DNA of 64,000 nucleotides from Paramecium pentaurelia (GCA_905183005.1 CAJJDO010000117.1:42826-106825), one strand, 5' to 3'. Shown: positions 24,566 to 37,639, numbered from the stretch's first letter. A program made the numbers and translations. Notes: generated by a model from the letters alone, not told the origin.

Positions 24566-27196
24566 ATGGATTAAAAATTGCCAAACCAATAAATGGAATC
24601 AAAATTGAAAGTAGATAATTGCAAAAATGATTTTGAAATCTAAGTAGATAGCTATTTATTTTTCAAATCCTTCAATCAAAATGATATCAATTCACTTTAA
24701 AAATTTAGAAACCCTCTAAGTCACCTATGTAAAACTATCTTTTATTTTAGCTTTAACAATCGATCTCGAAATTCCATACTAGAAAGGTTTTAAGTAAGAT
24801 TTAAATTTTGAAGTTTAGACTTAGAATGTGGAATCTATCAAGTAACTATTAAAATAATATCATAGAGTTCAAAAAACGGAATAAAAGGATTTTGATAATG
24901 AATAAAAAGAAGAGACCTAAGTGATAACAGGTTGGTTATGGGATAGTGTAGAATGTAGATTTATCCCATCCATTTACTAAATCAAATTAACTCTAGATAA
25001 CAAAATTGTTTACACAAAAGATGGTGAAACCTTAAGAATGTAACACTTTATTATCTTTTAATTTTAATAGTGACGAAATAAAAGACGCTTCAGTTAAACC
25101 AGAAGTCTTGGCAAACTTAGAATAAATTTGCCATCTTAAATGGTATGGCAAATACAGTTAGAAGGGGTAAAAGATTGGAAGATGGTCAATAAAGTGGAAG
25201 GGAGAAGATTTGAAAGAAGTAAATGGCTATTATACTGAAAATGGAAAAAAATAAGGCAAATGGAAAGATCTTATTAATAATTTTTGGACCCAGGGTATTC
25301 TTTATTAATTAAGAGTGAAGCCGAAGCTTATGAAATAGGCGAATATGTGAATGGTAAAAGGAAAGGATATTGGAAAGAAATTTATAATGATAAAGAGATG
25401 TAGAATATATTAATTATTAATAATTTATAGTGGTGGAGGTGTTTATGATGAATAAGGTGAGAAAAATGGAAAATGGATTGAGTTAAGTGAAGATTTTTGG
25501 GATTAGTCGTAAGTAACTTTTTAAGGTGAATTTAAAAATGGGAAAAAAGTAGGGAGATGGTAAATTTGGTATGAAAATATTGATATTTGGGGAAATAAAA
25601 ATGAAAATATAGTGATGTAAATAATTTAAAATAATGAATCCAATTAATTATGTGTGTCAAATTTTTAGTGGTGGTGGATCATATGATAACAAATGCGAGG
25701 GCCTTAAGATTGGGTTATGGATTGATTTAGCTAAGAGATTTTATTTTCACAAATAAGTAACTTATAAAGGTTAATATAAAAATGGTAAAAATGTTGGTAG
25801 ATGGGATATTTGGTTTAGGTTGTATGATGAGAAAGAGTTTAAATAAATGTAAAATTATAATATTAAGTTTGTGATTGATTATTCAAAAATATATAAGTGG
25901 GGGAGGATAATATGATGATAATGGTGATGGAATTAAGATTGGAAAGTGGGTTGAATTGGATGATGAATTTTTTAGTTTGAAATAAGTAACTTATAATGGT
26001 GTCTATGATAATGGTAACAAAGTTGGTAGATGGAATGTTGAATATAGATAATGTGGGAGTGAATTATTCTCATAAATGTAAAATTTTAATTAATTATGCA
26101 TCATTTTTTAGTGGTGGTGGATAATATAACAGCCAAGGTTATGGTATTAAGACTGGGGAATGGATTGAATTAGACAAAGAATTTTATGAATAAAAATAAA
26201 TAATTTATATTGGGAAATACAAAAATGGTAAGAAGGTTGGTAGATGGGATGTTGAATATAGGTAATGTGGTAGTGATTTATTCTCATAAATGTAAAATTA
26301 ATGTAATAGTAAATTTTTTTAGCGGAGGTGGATAATATGATGAAGATGGTGATGGAATTAAAATTGGAAAGTGGATTGAATTAGATAATGGATTTTATTA
26401 TAATAAATAAGTAACTTATAATGGTGTATATAATAATGGTAAGAAAGTGGGTAGGTGGGATATTGAATATAGGTAATGTGGTAGTGATTTATTCTCATAA
26501 ATGTAAAATTAATGTAATAGTCATTTATTTTAGCGGAGGTGGATAATATGATGATCAAGGTAATATTATGAAGACAGGGAAATGGATTGAATTAGATAAA
26601 GAATTTTATGAATAAAAATAAATAATTTATATTGGGGAATACAAAAATAGTAAAAAAGTTGGCAGATGGGATATTCAATTTAGATAATTTTGCAGTGATT
26701 AATTTTCAATAATGTATAATTATTTAAAAATAGTACTTAATTATTTTTTTGTGCAAATGTATTAGTGGAGGTGGATCATATGATGAAAATGGCGATGAAA
26801 TTAAAATAGGAAAGTGGATTGAATTGGATAATAAGTTTTTTAATTTGAAATAAGTAACTTATAATGGTGTCTATGATAATGGTAAAAAAGTTGGTACATG
26901 GGATATTGCATATAGATCATACAGCAGCGATCCATTTTTATTAATGTAAAATACTTTAAAAAATAGTGCAAAATTAATTATTTGCAAATTTGAATAGAGG
27001 TGGGGGAGTATATGATGACTTTAAAATTGGGAAATGGGTAGATTTGGATGATGAATTTTATAATCTCAAATAAATAATTGAAGTAGGTGAATATAAAAAT
27101 GGTAAAAAAGAGGGTAAATGGGAACAACTGAAAAGAGAATTATATAAAATTGATGAAGGATTCAAAAAAGTAACTGAAATGAACTATTGTATTTGA
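24566..27196 (+). CDS. MORN-like repeat protein with one repeat per exon
   Basis: Intact 739-residue gene: 12 exons, 11 introns, 2220 coding nt. Exons: 24566-24728, 24751-25039, 25071-25294, 25321-25399, 25431-25616, 25669-25848, 25898-26077, 26112-26291, 26323-26502, 26534-26713, 26766-26945, 26998-27196. The N-terminal third is Gln/Lys-rich and helical-looking. Then come about nine units of a W/G/Y repeat: GGG.YD..G...K.GKWIEL early, then Q.TYNG.Y.NGKKVGRWD. It resembles MORN/YwqK-type repeats, which act as scaffolds (family knowledge). Six middle exons are exactly 180 nt, each a 60-residue repeat, and the repeat introns all split a codon after its second base (AT|GT). The relative at 38.7 kb has the same intron frame. 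Molecular role unknown. Antisense frames such as 26358-26558 are shadows. Confidence 0.88.
25431..27196 (+). repeat. Tandem exon-intron repeat array
   Basis: Eight successive exons, each starting with codons for GG(G).Y; six are exactly 180 nt. Separating introns are 52, 49, 34, 31, 31, 52 and 52 nt, all GT...AG and all in the same phase. The two 31-nt introns (26292-26322, 26503-26533) share their first 18 bases, showing recent duplication of an exon plus intron unit. Confidence 0.88.
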
Positions 27197-27929
27197 AATC
27201 TAATTTTAATTATTAATGTCTTTATTATTAATGATTGTAATAATCAAATATTTTATCATTTTGATTATAAATATTCTTATCTATAAATTAAAAGCATTAT
27301 CCTTGAATTATTATCGAAAATAGCATTAACTTCGTTTATTTTTGAATAATAATTATTTGGAGGAAATTAACGTGATTTATATATTTATATATGAACTGAA
27401 TACTTAAATAATCATTTAATTTATTTAAAGGAGATTTAATATCAGAGAAAATACCGAAAAATAAAAGATGATATTAAATATATAGTGAAAATAAATACCA
27501 AGTACTAAAAATATTATGCTAGACTCTTCTAACTATAATGAATTTAGTTTATATATTTTCTGTCGATAGATCGAAAATACAATTATTTGAATATTTCTAA
27601 GAGATGTAATAATGTTAAATCTTAGCATATATGATTCCGTGATTAATAAGCAAAACTTATGTCTTATTTTTTGGGGATTCCCAGATAACACAAAAGGGTC
27701 GCCTAAACTAATTTACGAATTAGTATAAAGAATAGGATTCTATACAGATTAAAAGAAGTCAGCAAAAATCTTATATATAAGTTGATCAAATTTGGTTGAT
27801 AGATTGGCAATCTCCATAATATTAATAGACATATATATTTTTGGAATAAGAAAAACTACAGCAATTTCTTCAAAGCTTAAATCAGTTACCAATTTGACTT
27901 TTTATGTGAATTTCAATTCAATTACTTAA
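27197..27929. other. AT-rich sequence, one short unexplained patch
   Basis: Around 27670-27785 the plus strand reads FWGFPDNTKGSPKLIYELVQ and on for about 35 codons with unusual composition. It may be a scrap of a gene or element; no family recognised. Confidence 0.3.
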
Positions 27930-29470
27930 GTTTGGTTTGTTTAACTTGACAGAAAATATAAATTAAGTCAGGAGATTGAATATAAGAACAAATGCATGCT
28001 GTTTTCATCATTTTGACATTAATAGAAATCTTCTTCAATATAATAATCAGAACATCCATCTTCTTCATTGAAGTTTCCCTCATCAAATTATTCATTTTTT
28101 GAATTGAGCAAACTATTTTCACATTAATTAACGCTTCTTTTTAAGATGAAATTATTGCTGCATACATAATGAAATGTAATATCAAAATCATCTGTAGTGT
28201 TATTAATATCATTATTTTCATAGTCTAATGATTTAATCTTTTCACATTTAGTGGTTTCATTATTAAATATATATGAACTATCACATTATTCAATTGAATG
28301 CAAATCAATTAATCCATCTCCGAAAAAGAATAACATTTATTATCTTTTAGTTCCCATCCAAAATTAAAGAGCCGAAATTTCTAACCTATTCAAAATTAAA
28401 ATCTTAAATCACAATTTAATTCACATTTATCATATCCATGTTGAATATTCGCATAAATAACAAGATAACTAAATCTCAAATTAGAATCATTGCATTATTC
28501 TTGAATAATTCCATCGCCACAAAATAGATTACAATTTTCTAGAAATTCATCTAGAATCCAACCTTCTTAGCAAATTGGTCTTATATCATCAAATTATTCT
28601 AAATAACCTTCATTCTTATAACTAAATATTATCATACAAAGTGTAATATATTTCAAATCTCTTATATAACTATTGATAGATAATTGTACTTGAATATTTA
28701 ATAATAATAAGTTGATGATGATTTTAATTAATATTTCTTTATACTTATTTATTTAGTTATTTATTTATAGGACAAATCATAATTTCAATAATTATCAAAA
28801 TATTAATTTAAACAATTAGTACTAATTATTTATTAACCATATTGATAATCTACTATTACAGATGAAAATCTAGTTAAGAAAACCTACTAATATATCTTAA
28901 TTAGGAGCTAGGCGAGTAGTATATTTAATTTCCTAAAATGACAAACAATTACATCTTCCACAAAAAAACTCCTTATTCCATGATTGTCCATCCATCAGAT
29001 GGTATTATCAATTTCTAATTTAATGAATATTAATGGAGTTTCCATAATAAGCAAAATTTTCAATAATTCTCTATACATCCAGGACATTTATTATAACATT
29101 TAATGATACTTAATCTTATTGATATTAATACTCAAATTTATCATTAAATAACGATCCAAATAGTTTGTTTGTTATGTGAATGTATTATAGAGATTGAATA
29201 TAATATTAAAATTGTGAATAAACACAAAAAGAATTTGAAGATTATGTCACTAATTCATAATTTATTGATTATTTGTCTATAAAAATTAAGATGAATTATT
29301 GTTATCAATACTTTTGAAATCAAATATATTATTACTTTAGAACTTTTGCATTCACCATAACACGAGAGTGATTATAATTCTAAAATATCAATATTATAAT
29401 TACCACCTCTAATGTTAGAATTTTCATCAAACTAATAAATTACAGTTTGGTGAGTTATAAACGTTTAACT
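27930..29470 (-). pseudogene. Cysteine-rich membrane-protein paralogue, decayed and truncated
   Basis: Read from 29470 downwards it follows the order of the intact gene at 5.5 kb: YQFDENSNIRG, KCPGCIENY, LLWKLHQYSLNQKLIIPSDG, NKEFFCGRCNC, RLAPNQDILVGF, CQEGWILDEFLENC, CGDGIIQEQCNDS, and later CDSS, CEK and CSDYYIEEDFYQC. Frames change repeatedly, stops interrupt, and the C-terminal membrane region is missing. It lies near the MORN-like array but is unrelated to it. A dead copy of the family. Confidence 0.75.
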
Positions 29471-31560
29471 GATGAGCATTATCATTATTAATTGAAAACA
29501 ATTTTAAAATTAATTATATTAATAAAATGAATTTTTTGAGTACTACAAAAATAATAATAAATAACAATACTAATTAAGAATTTCATTTTATTTTTATTTC
29601 CCTTATTTTCTACTATTAATTTATACTATTACAATACAATCATAAAAGAAACAATTTTAGGAATTTAAAATATAACAAATCTACCTATTCTCAGTATTTT
29701 GAATGATTAAATTGATCTTAAAGATATAAAAATTCTAATCCTTTTTTATTTATTATTTTAGTTAATTTATTTTATTCCATATAGAAGTAATAATTTTTTT
29801 CACATTTCCATTTGTTTAAAGGCAATATATTTCCAAATTTATATATAGGATAGTTCAGATATTTAGTTAAATATCAAAATAATAAGATATTTTCATCAAA
29901 TGATGACTATAATAGTTTTTAATTGAGAATTTGTTTTTTAAGTGAGAATTTATAGTTGAAAAACGAAATTAAAAGTAGAAATTATGAATCCTTAACTGTT
30001 AAAGTATTTTTTTTATTCTTAGATTTATCTGATCAAAATTGTTTGAGTTTAATTTTCAATTCTTTTAGTATTCATGTTTGATTTCAGAAAAAATGAAATA
30101 TATATATTTAAATTATAAGTTATATACTTAAGTATCTAAAATTAAAAAAATAAGGTATAATTAAATTTTCCAGAAGAAAAGCAATAAAATTCAATTCAAA
30201 TTTCCATTTTTATGTTAAAAAAAACAATTTAGATTTAAAATTGAAAAAAAAATTTTTAAGCTAGGCATTCAACAATTCAGTTTTTCGTTGATTAATTTAA
30301 AAGTTCTATTGAAATTTGAAACTAAACAACTAAAATCTGAAATATTAGTTTAATTCTTCATAGGCCTCATTCATATTTTGAGAATCAATTCAATGATGAT
30401 TTGATTTAAGTTGAATCACATTAATGATTAAAATGTAATGATGTTATTGATTTTTAAATTTATTGAAACTTCTTTTGATTATTGAATTAGCATTACATCT
30501 TAATAATGTAAAATAATTTATTTCATAAGATGATTTATCAAATATTTATTCAAATACTACAATAGATTTTAACGTTCGATAACCTTCATGATTAGAAATG
30601 ATAATTTTTGCTTAAATTAAAAAAATAATAACTTTGAGTAATTTGATTAATGGTTTCAAAACACCAAAGGAATTTCATAATTAATTAATAAATTTATAGC
30701 AACAGAAGTTGTATTTAAATTAAAAATCAAAATTTGAATTTATAATATTTTCAGAAATTTACTTTGGCTTTAAAACTGATGCTTGGAATAGAGAAATATC
30801 CTGACAAACATTAGGGTTAATATGCTGAAACTTATTTGTTTTATTTCTGTTATGTTTTAAGAATTTATTACTTAGATTCTTTAATAATCAATTGAAAACC
30901 TCTTAAATCAAAATGATTCCACCATACCTGATTAGGAAAGGCAATATTTTCATAAATATTTTTTTTAATTTAAATAAATTATTACATTGTTTTAAATCTT
31001 TAAACACATGTTTGTAATTCATTTTCATCTTTGGTATATTTATTTACCAAACATTATAACTCACTTAAGGTATTCGATCGAATTCTAGAAAAAGTTAATT
31101 TGTAATATAAGTGTTCTGATTAAATGCATGTTTTCGTTTTATCCTCGTTTATAGGAAACAAATATCATGAAGAAATGCTACCATTTAAAATTTAGATATC
31201 AGGATTAAAAGAACCATATTTATTTAAAATATTATTTATAAAAAAAAATTTTTTATTAAGGTTCAAAATAATCCTTTCATGAATTAGGACTGCAAAGTTG
31301 ATAATTTTTTCTAAACAAATTACTAACCTTAACTTGATGATTATTATCAACCATAATCAGAACTAAACGTTCTATTCAAACCAAATATTAGCAACAAGAC
31401 TTCTAATAATTTTAATTTTCCAAAAAGCAATCACTTTAAATTAGATGAGATTAAAATAATATCCAAATCAAAAGGGAATATATTAGAGAGTAAATTAAAA
31501 GAAATAATTAAAAAATGATTTTGAACTTAAAAAGAAACCCTCCCCTTTAAGAAAATAATT
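29471..31560. other. AT-rich stretch without recognisable gene
   Basis: Low-complexity A/T-rich DNA on both strands with no convincing long frame and no family motif. Confidence 0.6.
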
Positions 31561-32480
31561 ATACTACTCCTACTCCTACTACTTCATATTTATATAATAA
31601 TTACTAAGCTATGGATTCAGAATATTAGAGAATATACCTTGCACTCGATAAATATTTTTATGGTTTTTGACTCCTTTATTATAGAAAGACAAGCTGAATA
31701 TTGGTTACACTCATTTAACTCAAGCAACAAAACCAAGTAACGATCTGAAACTTACAAATATATGCGGTATACCTCCGAAATTCAAACTTAAAATCGATAA
31801 TTATTGGTAGCAAATTCCTCCATCTCAAATAATCAAATCACAAATAAAAATACATTATCCTTATCAAATAAAGGATAAAATGTAAGAAAATAGAAATAAT
31901 TAACAAAAATAATAACATAAAATATAAGAATAGGATTCGAATTAAATTAACAAATACTGCCTAAAGGATCTAAAATTAAACGATTAGCTGAGTTAAAAAT
32001 AAGAAAAAGAAATTTTGCCCAATATATGGAACTAAAACGGCAAATAATAAATATATACTTCAGAAATCAATAGCCAGGAGGCCTAAATCGAAATGTGAGA
32101 ATCCTAGACTGCAAATACCAATGAAATTTGGAAAATTAGTAAAAAAGACTTCTAAAACCAAAGAGGATTGAAATGTCTCTTTACCAGAATGCATCTACTT
32201 CAAGTTTTAATAATATAAATTACCAAAACACAACCAGACACTATAATTGAGAATCAGTCAATGGAACGTAAGCTCAATTAAAAATGATGCTATTGCAATA
32301 TCCAAAACTAATTAACCTCACATCATCTGTCTTCAAGAAACTAGAGGGAAAAAATTTAAGAATTTCCCAGGTTACAACTACATTATAAAATTTGGTGCTA
32401 GCAATCATCAAGGTGGTATTGCAATAGGAATAATTTCTTCAATAAATTTAAGGATATAAATTAAAAATGTAAATCATTGA
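31561..32480 (+). mobile_element. Dead LINE fragment: basic leader and apurinic-type endonuclease
   Basis: A Lys/Gln-rich leader from about 31690 (LNIGYTHLTQATKPSND, IDNYWQQIPPSQIIK, QKQEKEILPN) leads into the start of an exonuclease-endonuclease-phosphatase domain: LRISQWNVSSIKNDAIAI, QPHIICLQETRGKKF, FPGYNYIIKF, NHQGGIAIGI. The metal-site Asn of QWN and Glu of QET are present. This is the usual first domain of LINE ORF2, which nicks target DNA. There is one frameshift and one TGA before the domain. The sequence stops after about 60 residues of endonuclease, with no reverse transcriptase nearby, so the copy is truncated and dead. Confidence 0.78.
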
Positions 32481-33070
32481 ATTCCTTAAATTATGATTTT
32501 CTAATTATTTATTGTAAATCAGAACTTGTTAATGCTATTACCTGCAATTTAATTTCAAATCTAAAGCTATCTTCAACCAATCAAACAGGAGTTTGAATTA
32601 AGGTAAATATTTAATTTACAAGTTAAATCATTGATGCATAACTAATTCCAGAAGACATTTAAAATTATCAATAAATTTTCAAAAACATAATAATTGAAAT
32701 GAGCATATTAAGCAATTTTGTAAAATTTAAATAGTTGACAAACATTAAAAAATAAAAAAAAAAATTTGATTATATTTTAAAGAAAATAGACTTTTTCAAT
32801 ATTAACAAGCAAAACAGATGATCAAAAATAAATGATACATCATATTTTATAAAAAATAAAATGAAGTAATTAATTATAAATTAAATAATTGACAATAAAA
32901 CAGTTATTCCACATAATTAAAGAATTAGGGTCAGTGAATATTGATTTGATTTATCAAAAGTCCATTTTCCCACAATTTTGTACAACTCCAAATCTGTACA
33001 AAGTCTTATCTTCATCTTTACAAAAATATATAAGATACACTTTTGTATTTTGGGTATTAAACTGAAAAAA
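32481..33070. other. AT-rich spacer
   Basis: No gene seen. It holds the upstream region of the WD40 gene starting at 33071. Confidence 0.6.
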
Positions 33071-35817
33071 ATGAGTAGAGAAATTCAATTAATAAAAAAA
33101 AAAATGAATGGCCCTAATGAATAATCAGAAGAATTGTCTCAAATTTTCGTTTAGGTTAAAGAGATTGATACAAAAATATTCAATCTTATAAAAGAAATGT
33201 TTGGAAATGAGAAAAATTAAGATTCTATCCGATATCTTTCAGATATTAAAGATCAAAAATATCACGAAATAACCATATTACAAAGAGAGAAACAAACCCT
33301 ACCTGATAATGAATAGAGTCTAGATGTTTTTAGAAATAACATTAACCAAATTATTATTGCTTTGAAAAAAATAAAAAATCACGACTTTAATAAAAATGAT
33401 TATTCTGCTGAAGACAACATGTAAGCTAGACAAGATCTAATTAATACAATAAAGGATGAAAGGTAGATCATAGAATTTTTGACACTTTTAGTTCACCTCA
33501 CATCCATAGATAACACTCTAATATAATGTGGATCGAATTCATTAAATTTATTAGTCTAAATGAGGGCTGATCTTAATAAAAAAAATTTTGAAAATATTAA
33601 GATCTAAAATACTTCTTTGGTGGGAGCTAATTTTGTTCAAAGTAACTTGAGCGGATCTGAATTTAAAAATGTTAATATAAGTGGTATGAATTTGAATAGA
33701 GCAATATTATAGAATTGTAAATGGAATAACTTAAGAATCAATGAATTGAATAAAATTAATGGTCATAAAAGGAAAGTCAACTCAGTTCATTTCTCTCCTG
33801 ACGGAAATACATTAGCTTCTGGAAGTGATGATAACTCTATCATTCTATGGGATGTTAAAACAGGGGAATAAAAAGCCAAATTAGGTGGTCACAATAAGCC
33901 TGTCAACTCAGTCAGTTTCTCTCCTGATGGTAATAAATTAGCATCTTGTAGTGGAAAGCCATATAAAATCGGCGATAATTCAATACGTCTTTGGGATATT
34001 AAGACGAAGAAATAAATAGCGAAATTTGATGGTCATTAATATGCTGTTTCATCAGTCCATTTTTCTCCTGATGGTAATACGCTAGCATCTGGTAGTTATG
34101 ATAAATATATCCGTCTATGGGCTGTCAGAACAGGACAATAAATAATTTAATTAGATGGTCATTCTAGTGCAATAATGTCAGTATGTTTCTCTCCTGATGG
34201 TAATACATTAGTGTCTGGTAGTAGTGATTTCAATATTCGTCTATGGGATGTGAAATCAGGATAATAAAAAGCCAAATTAGATGGTCATTCTAGTGCAATA
34301 ATGTCAGTCTGTTTCTCTCCTGATGGAATTACATTAGCCTCTGGTAGTGGTGATAACTCTATCCGTCTATGGGACGTGAAATCAGGATAATAAAAAGCCA
34401 AATTAGATGGTCATTCTAGTGCAATAATGTCAGTCTGTTTCTCTCCTGATGGAAAAATATTAGCTTCTAGTAGTAATGATCGCTCTATCTGCCTATGGGA
34501 CGTCAAAACAGGATAATAGAAAGCCAGATTAAATGGTCATACTAATTCTGTCTATTCCGTATGTATCTCTCATGATGGAAATACATTAGCTTCTGGTAGT
34601 TATGATAAATCCATCCGTCTATGGGATTTCAAAACAGGATAAAAAAAACCAGAATCGGATGGTCATACTAGTGCTGTCTTATCAGTCTTTTTCTCGCCTA
34701 ATGGAAATACATTGGCCTCTTGTAGTTACGATTAGTCTATCCGATTATGGAATTCCAAAACAGGTTAGTAAAAAGCCAAATTAGAAGGTCATGAGGATTG
34801 GGTAATGTCAGTCTGTTTCTCTCCTAATGGAAATACATTAGCATCTGGTAGTCGTGATCGCTCTATCCGTCTATGGGATGTCAATACCGAATAGTAAAAA
34901 GCGAAATTAGATGGTCATACTGATTCTGTCTGCTCAGTCTGTTTCTCTCCTGATGGAAATACACTAGCATCTGGTAGTGATGATAACTCTATCCGTCTAT
35001 GGGATGTCAAAACGGGATAATAAAAAGCCTAATTAAATGGTCATAGTAGTTATGTCTGGTCAGTCTGTTTCTCTCCTGATGGAAATACATTAGCTTCTGG
35101 TAGTTTTGATTAGTCTATCCGTCTATGGGATGCCATAAGAGGATAACATAAAGCCTAATTAGATGGCCATGAAAATTGGGTAAAGTCAGTCTGTTTCTCT
35201 CCTGAAGGAAATACATTAGCAACTGGTAGTTATGATAACTCTATCCGCCTATGGGATGTCAAAACGGGATAATAAAAAGCCTAATTAGATGGTCATAGTA
35301 GTTCTGTCTGGTCAGTCTGTTTCTCTCCTGATGGAAATACATTAGCTTCTGGTAGTGATGATAACTCTATCCGTCTATGGGATGTCAAAACGGGATAATA
35401 AAAAGCATAATTAAATGGTCATAGTAGTTCTGTCTGGTCAATCTGTTTCTCTCCTGATGGAAATACATTAGCTTCTGGTAGTTATGATAACTCTATCCGC
35501 TTATGGGATGTAAAAGCAGGATAAGAAGTTAAATCATTCGATTAGAGTTCCAAAAATGTTTTAAGATAATATAAGAGCCCGCTCCTATAAAATAATTCTA
35601 TTTCAGATGACAGTATTTATCTTTTTTAATATTTTTAGTCTCAAATTATATTACTGCTCTTCTTATATCCTAATCCGCTATATTTTAAGTACAGGGAGCT
35701 TTAGTCCTACAAGGAGAATTTATCAATTATTAAGGGTTTGATTTAAAGTCCCTATTAAAATCAAAAGAAAGTTTTCTTTTAGAAAACTAATTAGATACAA
35801 AATAAAAAAAAACTTGA
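33071..35817 (+). CDS. WD40 protein with 14 repeats and a pentapeptide-like segment
   Basis: Intact 906-residue gene, ATG 33071 to TGA 35815-35817, with one 26-nt intron (35613-35638). The N-terminal 160 residues are charged and helical-looking. A short pentapeptide-like run follows ([19 protein letters not shown]), then LNRAILQNCKW. Fourteen WD repeats come next, each about 42 residues (126 nt), with motifs [19 protein letters not shown] and [10 protein letters not shown]; fourteen would make two seven-bladed propellers. Units are nearly identical at the DNA level. After the intron the tail reads [31 protein letters not shown] and [13 protein letters not shown], the usual end of this Paramecium family, which supports the splice. 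WD40 proteins are scaffolds; the partner is unknown. Glutamines are mostly TAA/TAG, so standard-code frames such as 34602-34784 are shadows. Confidence 0.93.
33755..35530 (+). repeat. Tandem 126-nt WD40-coding repeats (14 units)
   Basis: Fourteen near-identical units with constant phrases such as TTCTCTCCTGATGGAAATAC and GTCTATGGGA. Similarity between units is high even at silent positions, suggesting recent duplication or gene conversion. Confidence 0.9.
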
Positions 35818-36515
35818 AATTGATTTTATAAAGAAACATCATAAATGTCAAATATTTTTTAACTTTAGCATTTTTCTTTTTCTTCTAAATTTAGCAAATC
35901 TTCTCTACCTAAATATTATTTTTTTTCTAAGATAATCTAAAATTGTTAGTCATGTTCTTTACAAAATTATTGTTAAAGTCTAATTTAGGGAATAATTATT
36001 CAGATGTATAAAAAATTTTATCAATTAATATTTATAAAAGATGTAAATAAATTTATGGATTTAGTGCGCCTATTGAGGCTTTTTCTTATATATTATCTAA
36101 GGTTTAATTAAATTATTATTAAAATTTTAAAATACATGTTCGGAATGAAAATTTAAATTTAACATTAATTACAATTTTGATTTTTTTGTTAGTAAATAAT
36201 AACAACAAGACAATTACAATTATTTATTTGATGACAAAACAATGGCTCACATATTTAAAAATTTTTAATTAATTTTATTTCTATTAAAGAATTGGGATCA
36301 ATTTAATTAGATATTATCACTATTCTTCTGGTTTATAAATATAAATAATTTATAAACATACTTATCATATTATTTAATAAACTTCTGGATAAAATGATCT
36401 GAAGAAATAAAAAGATTAAAGTATGTGTATAAGTATAATATGCTTTATTAATAGAGCCCAATCACAAGGAAAAATATGCTAATTCCCTAATTGTCATGAT
36501 TTTACTTTTGGAAGT

Positions 36516-36718
36516 AAATCAAATCTGATTGATTAAAAAATAATATATATATTTCTACCAACTATGATATTAATTATTATTATTTACAGTAAATGACTTA
36601 AAAAAAGCCTAATATTAAAGTTAACTTTTATAAATGTAATTAGAAAAATAATAGTTCAATATTATTCTTTTGAATATATTATTCGATTATTTTCTAAAAA
36701 TTTCATTTATTTATTTTA
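36516..36718. repeat. Contig-end overlap, left copy (203 nt)
   Basis: 203 bases identical to 37710-37912, abutting the N run. Unmerged overlap between contigs. Confidence 0.9.
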
Positions 36719-37639
36719 NNNNNNNNNNNNNNNNNNNNNNNNNNNNNNNNNNNNNNNNNNNNNNNNNNNNNNNNNNNNNNNNNNNNNNNNNNNNNNNNNN
36801 NNNNNNNNNNNNNNNNNNNNNNNNNNNNNNNNNNNNNNNNNNNNNNNNNNNNNNNNNNNNNNNNNNNNNNNNNNNNNNNNNNNNNNNNNNNNNNNNNNNN
36901 NNNNNNNNNNNNNNNNNNNNNNNNNNNNNNNNNNNNNNNNNNNNNNNNNNNNNNNNNNNNNNNNNNNNNNNNNNNNNNNNNNNNNNNNNNNNNNNNNNNN
37001 NNNNNNNNNNNNNNNNNNNNNNNNNNNNNNNNNNNNNNNNNNNNNNNNNNNNNNNNNNNNNNNNNNNNNNNNNNNNNNNNNNNNNNNNNNNNNNNNNNNN
37101 NNNNNNNNNNNNNNNNNNNNNNNNNNNNNNNNNNNNNNNNNNNNNNNNNNNNNNNNNNNNNNNNNNNNNNNNNNNNNNNNNNNNNNNNNNNNNNNNNNNN
37201 NNNNNNNNNNNNNNNNNNNNNNNNNNNNNNNNNNNNNNNNNNNNNNNNNNNNNNNNNNNNNNNNNNNNNNNNNNNNNNNNNNNNNNNNNNNNNNNNNNNN
37301 NNNNNNNNNNNNNNNNNNNNNNNNNNNNNNNNNNNNNNNNNNNNNNNNNNNNNNNNNNNNNNNNNNNNNNNNNNNNNNNNNNNNNNNNNNNNNNNNNNNN
37401 NNNNNNNNNNNNNNNNNNNNNNNNNNNNNNNNNNNNNNNNNNNNNNNNNNNNNNNNNNNNNNNNNNNNNNNNNNNNNNNNNNNNNNNNNNNNNNNNNNNN
37501 NNNNNNNNNNNNNNNNNNNNNNNNNNNNNNNNNNNNNNNNNNNNNNNNNNNNNNNNNNNNNNNNNNNNNNNNNNNNNNNNNNNNNNNNNNNNNNNNNNNN
37601 NNNNNNNNNNNNNNNNNNNNNNNNNNNNNNNNNNNNNNN
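36719..37639. other. Assembly gap (921 N)
   Basis: Run of N followed by 70 bases and then a perfect copy of the preceding 203 bases, so the gap placement is suspect. Confidence 0.95.

Noticed and set aside
25295..25320. Apparent frameshift in the MORN-like gene
   Set aside because: A 26-nt GT-AG intron ending at 25320 removes the conflict exactly and gives TQAEAYEIGEY.
26358..26558. Minus-strand frame inside the MORN-like gene
   Set aside because: Antisense shadow of a well-supported repeat exon and intron.
27922..28122. Minus-strand frame of 66 codons
   Set aside because: Wrong-frame piece of the decayed cysteine-rich copy; the cysteine units lie in the other frames.
34602..34784. Plus-strand frame inside the WD40 gene
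   Set aside because: Out of frame with the 14 WD repeats; a shadow created by the repeat.
33755..35530. Could the regular 126-nt repeats be a CRISPR array or satellite?
   Set aside because: They translate into canonical WD40 units in one continuous frame; no spacer structure.
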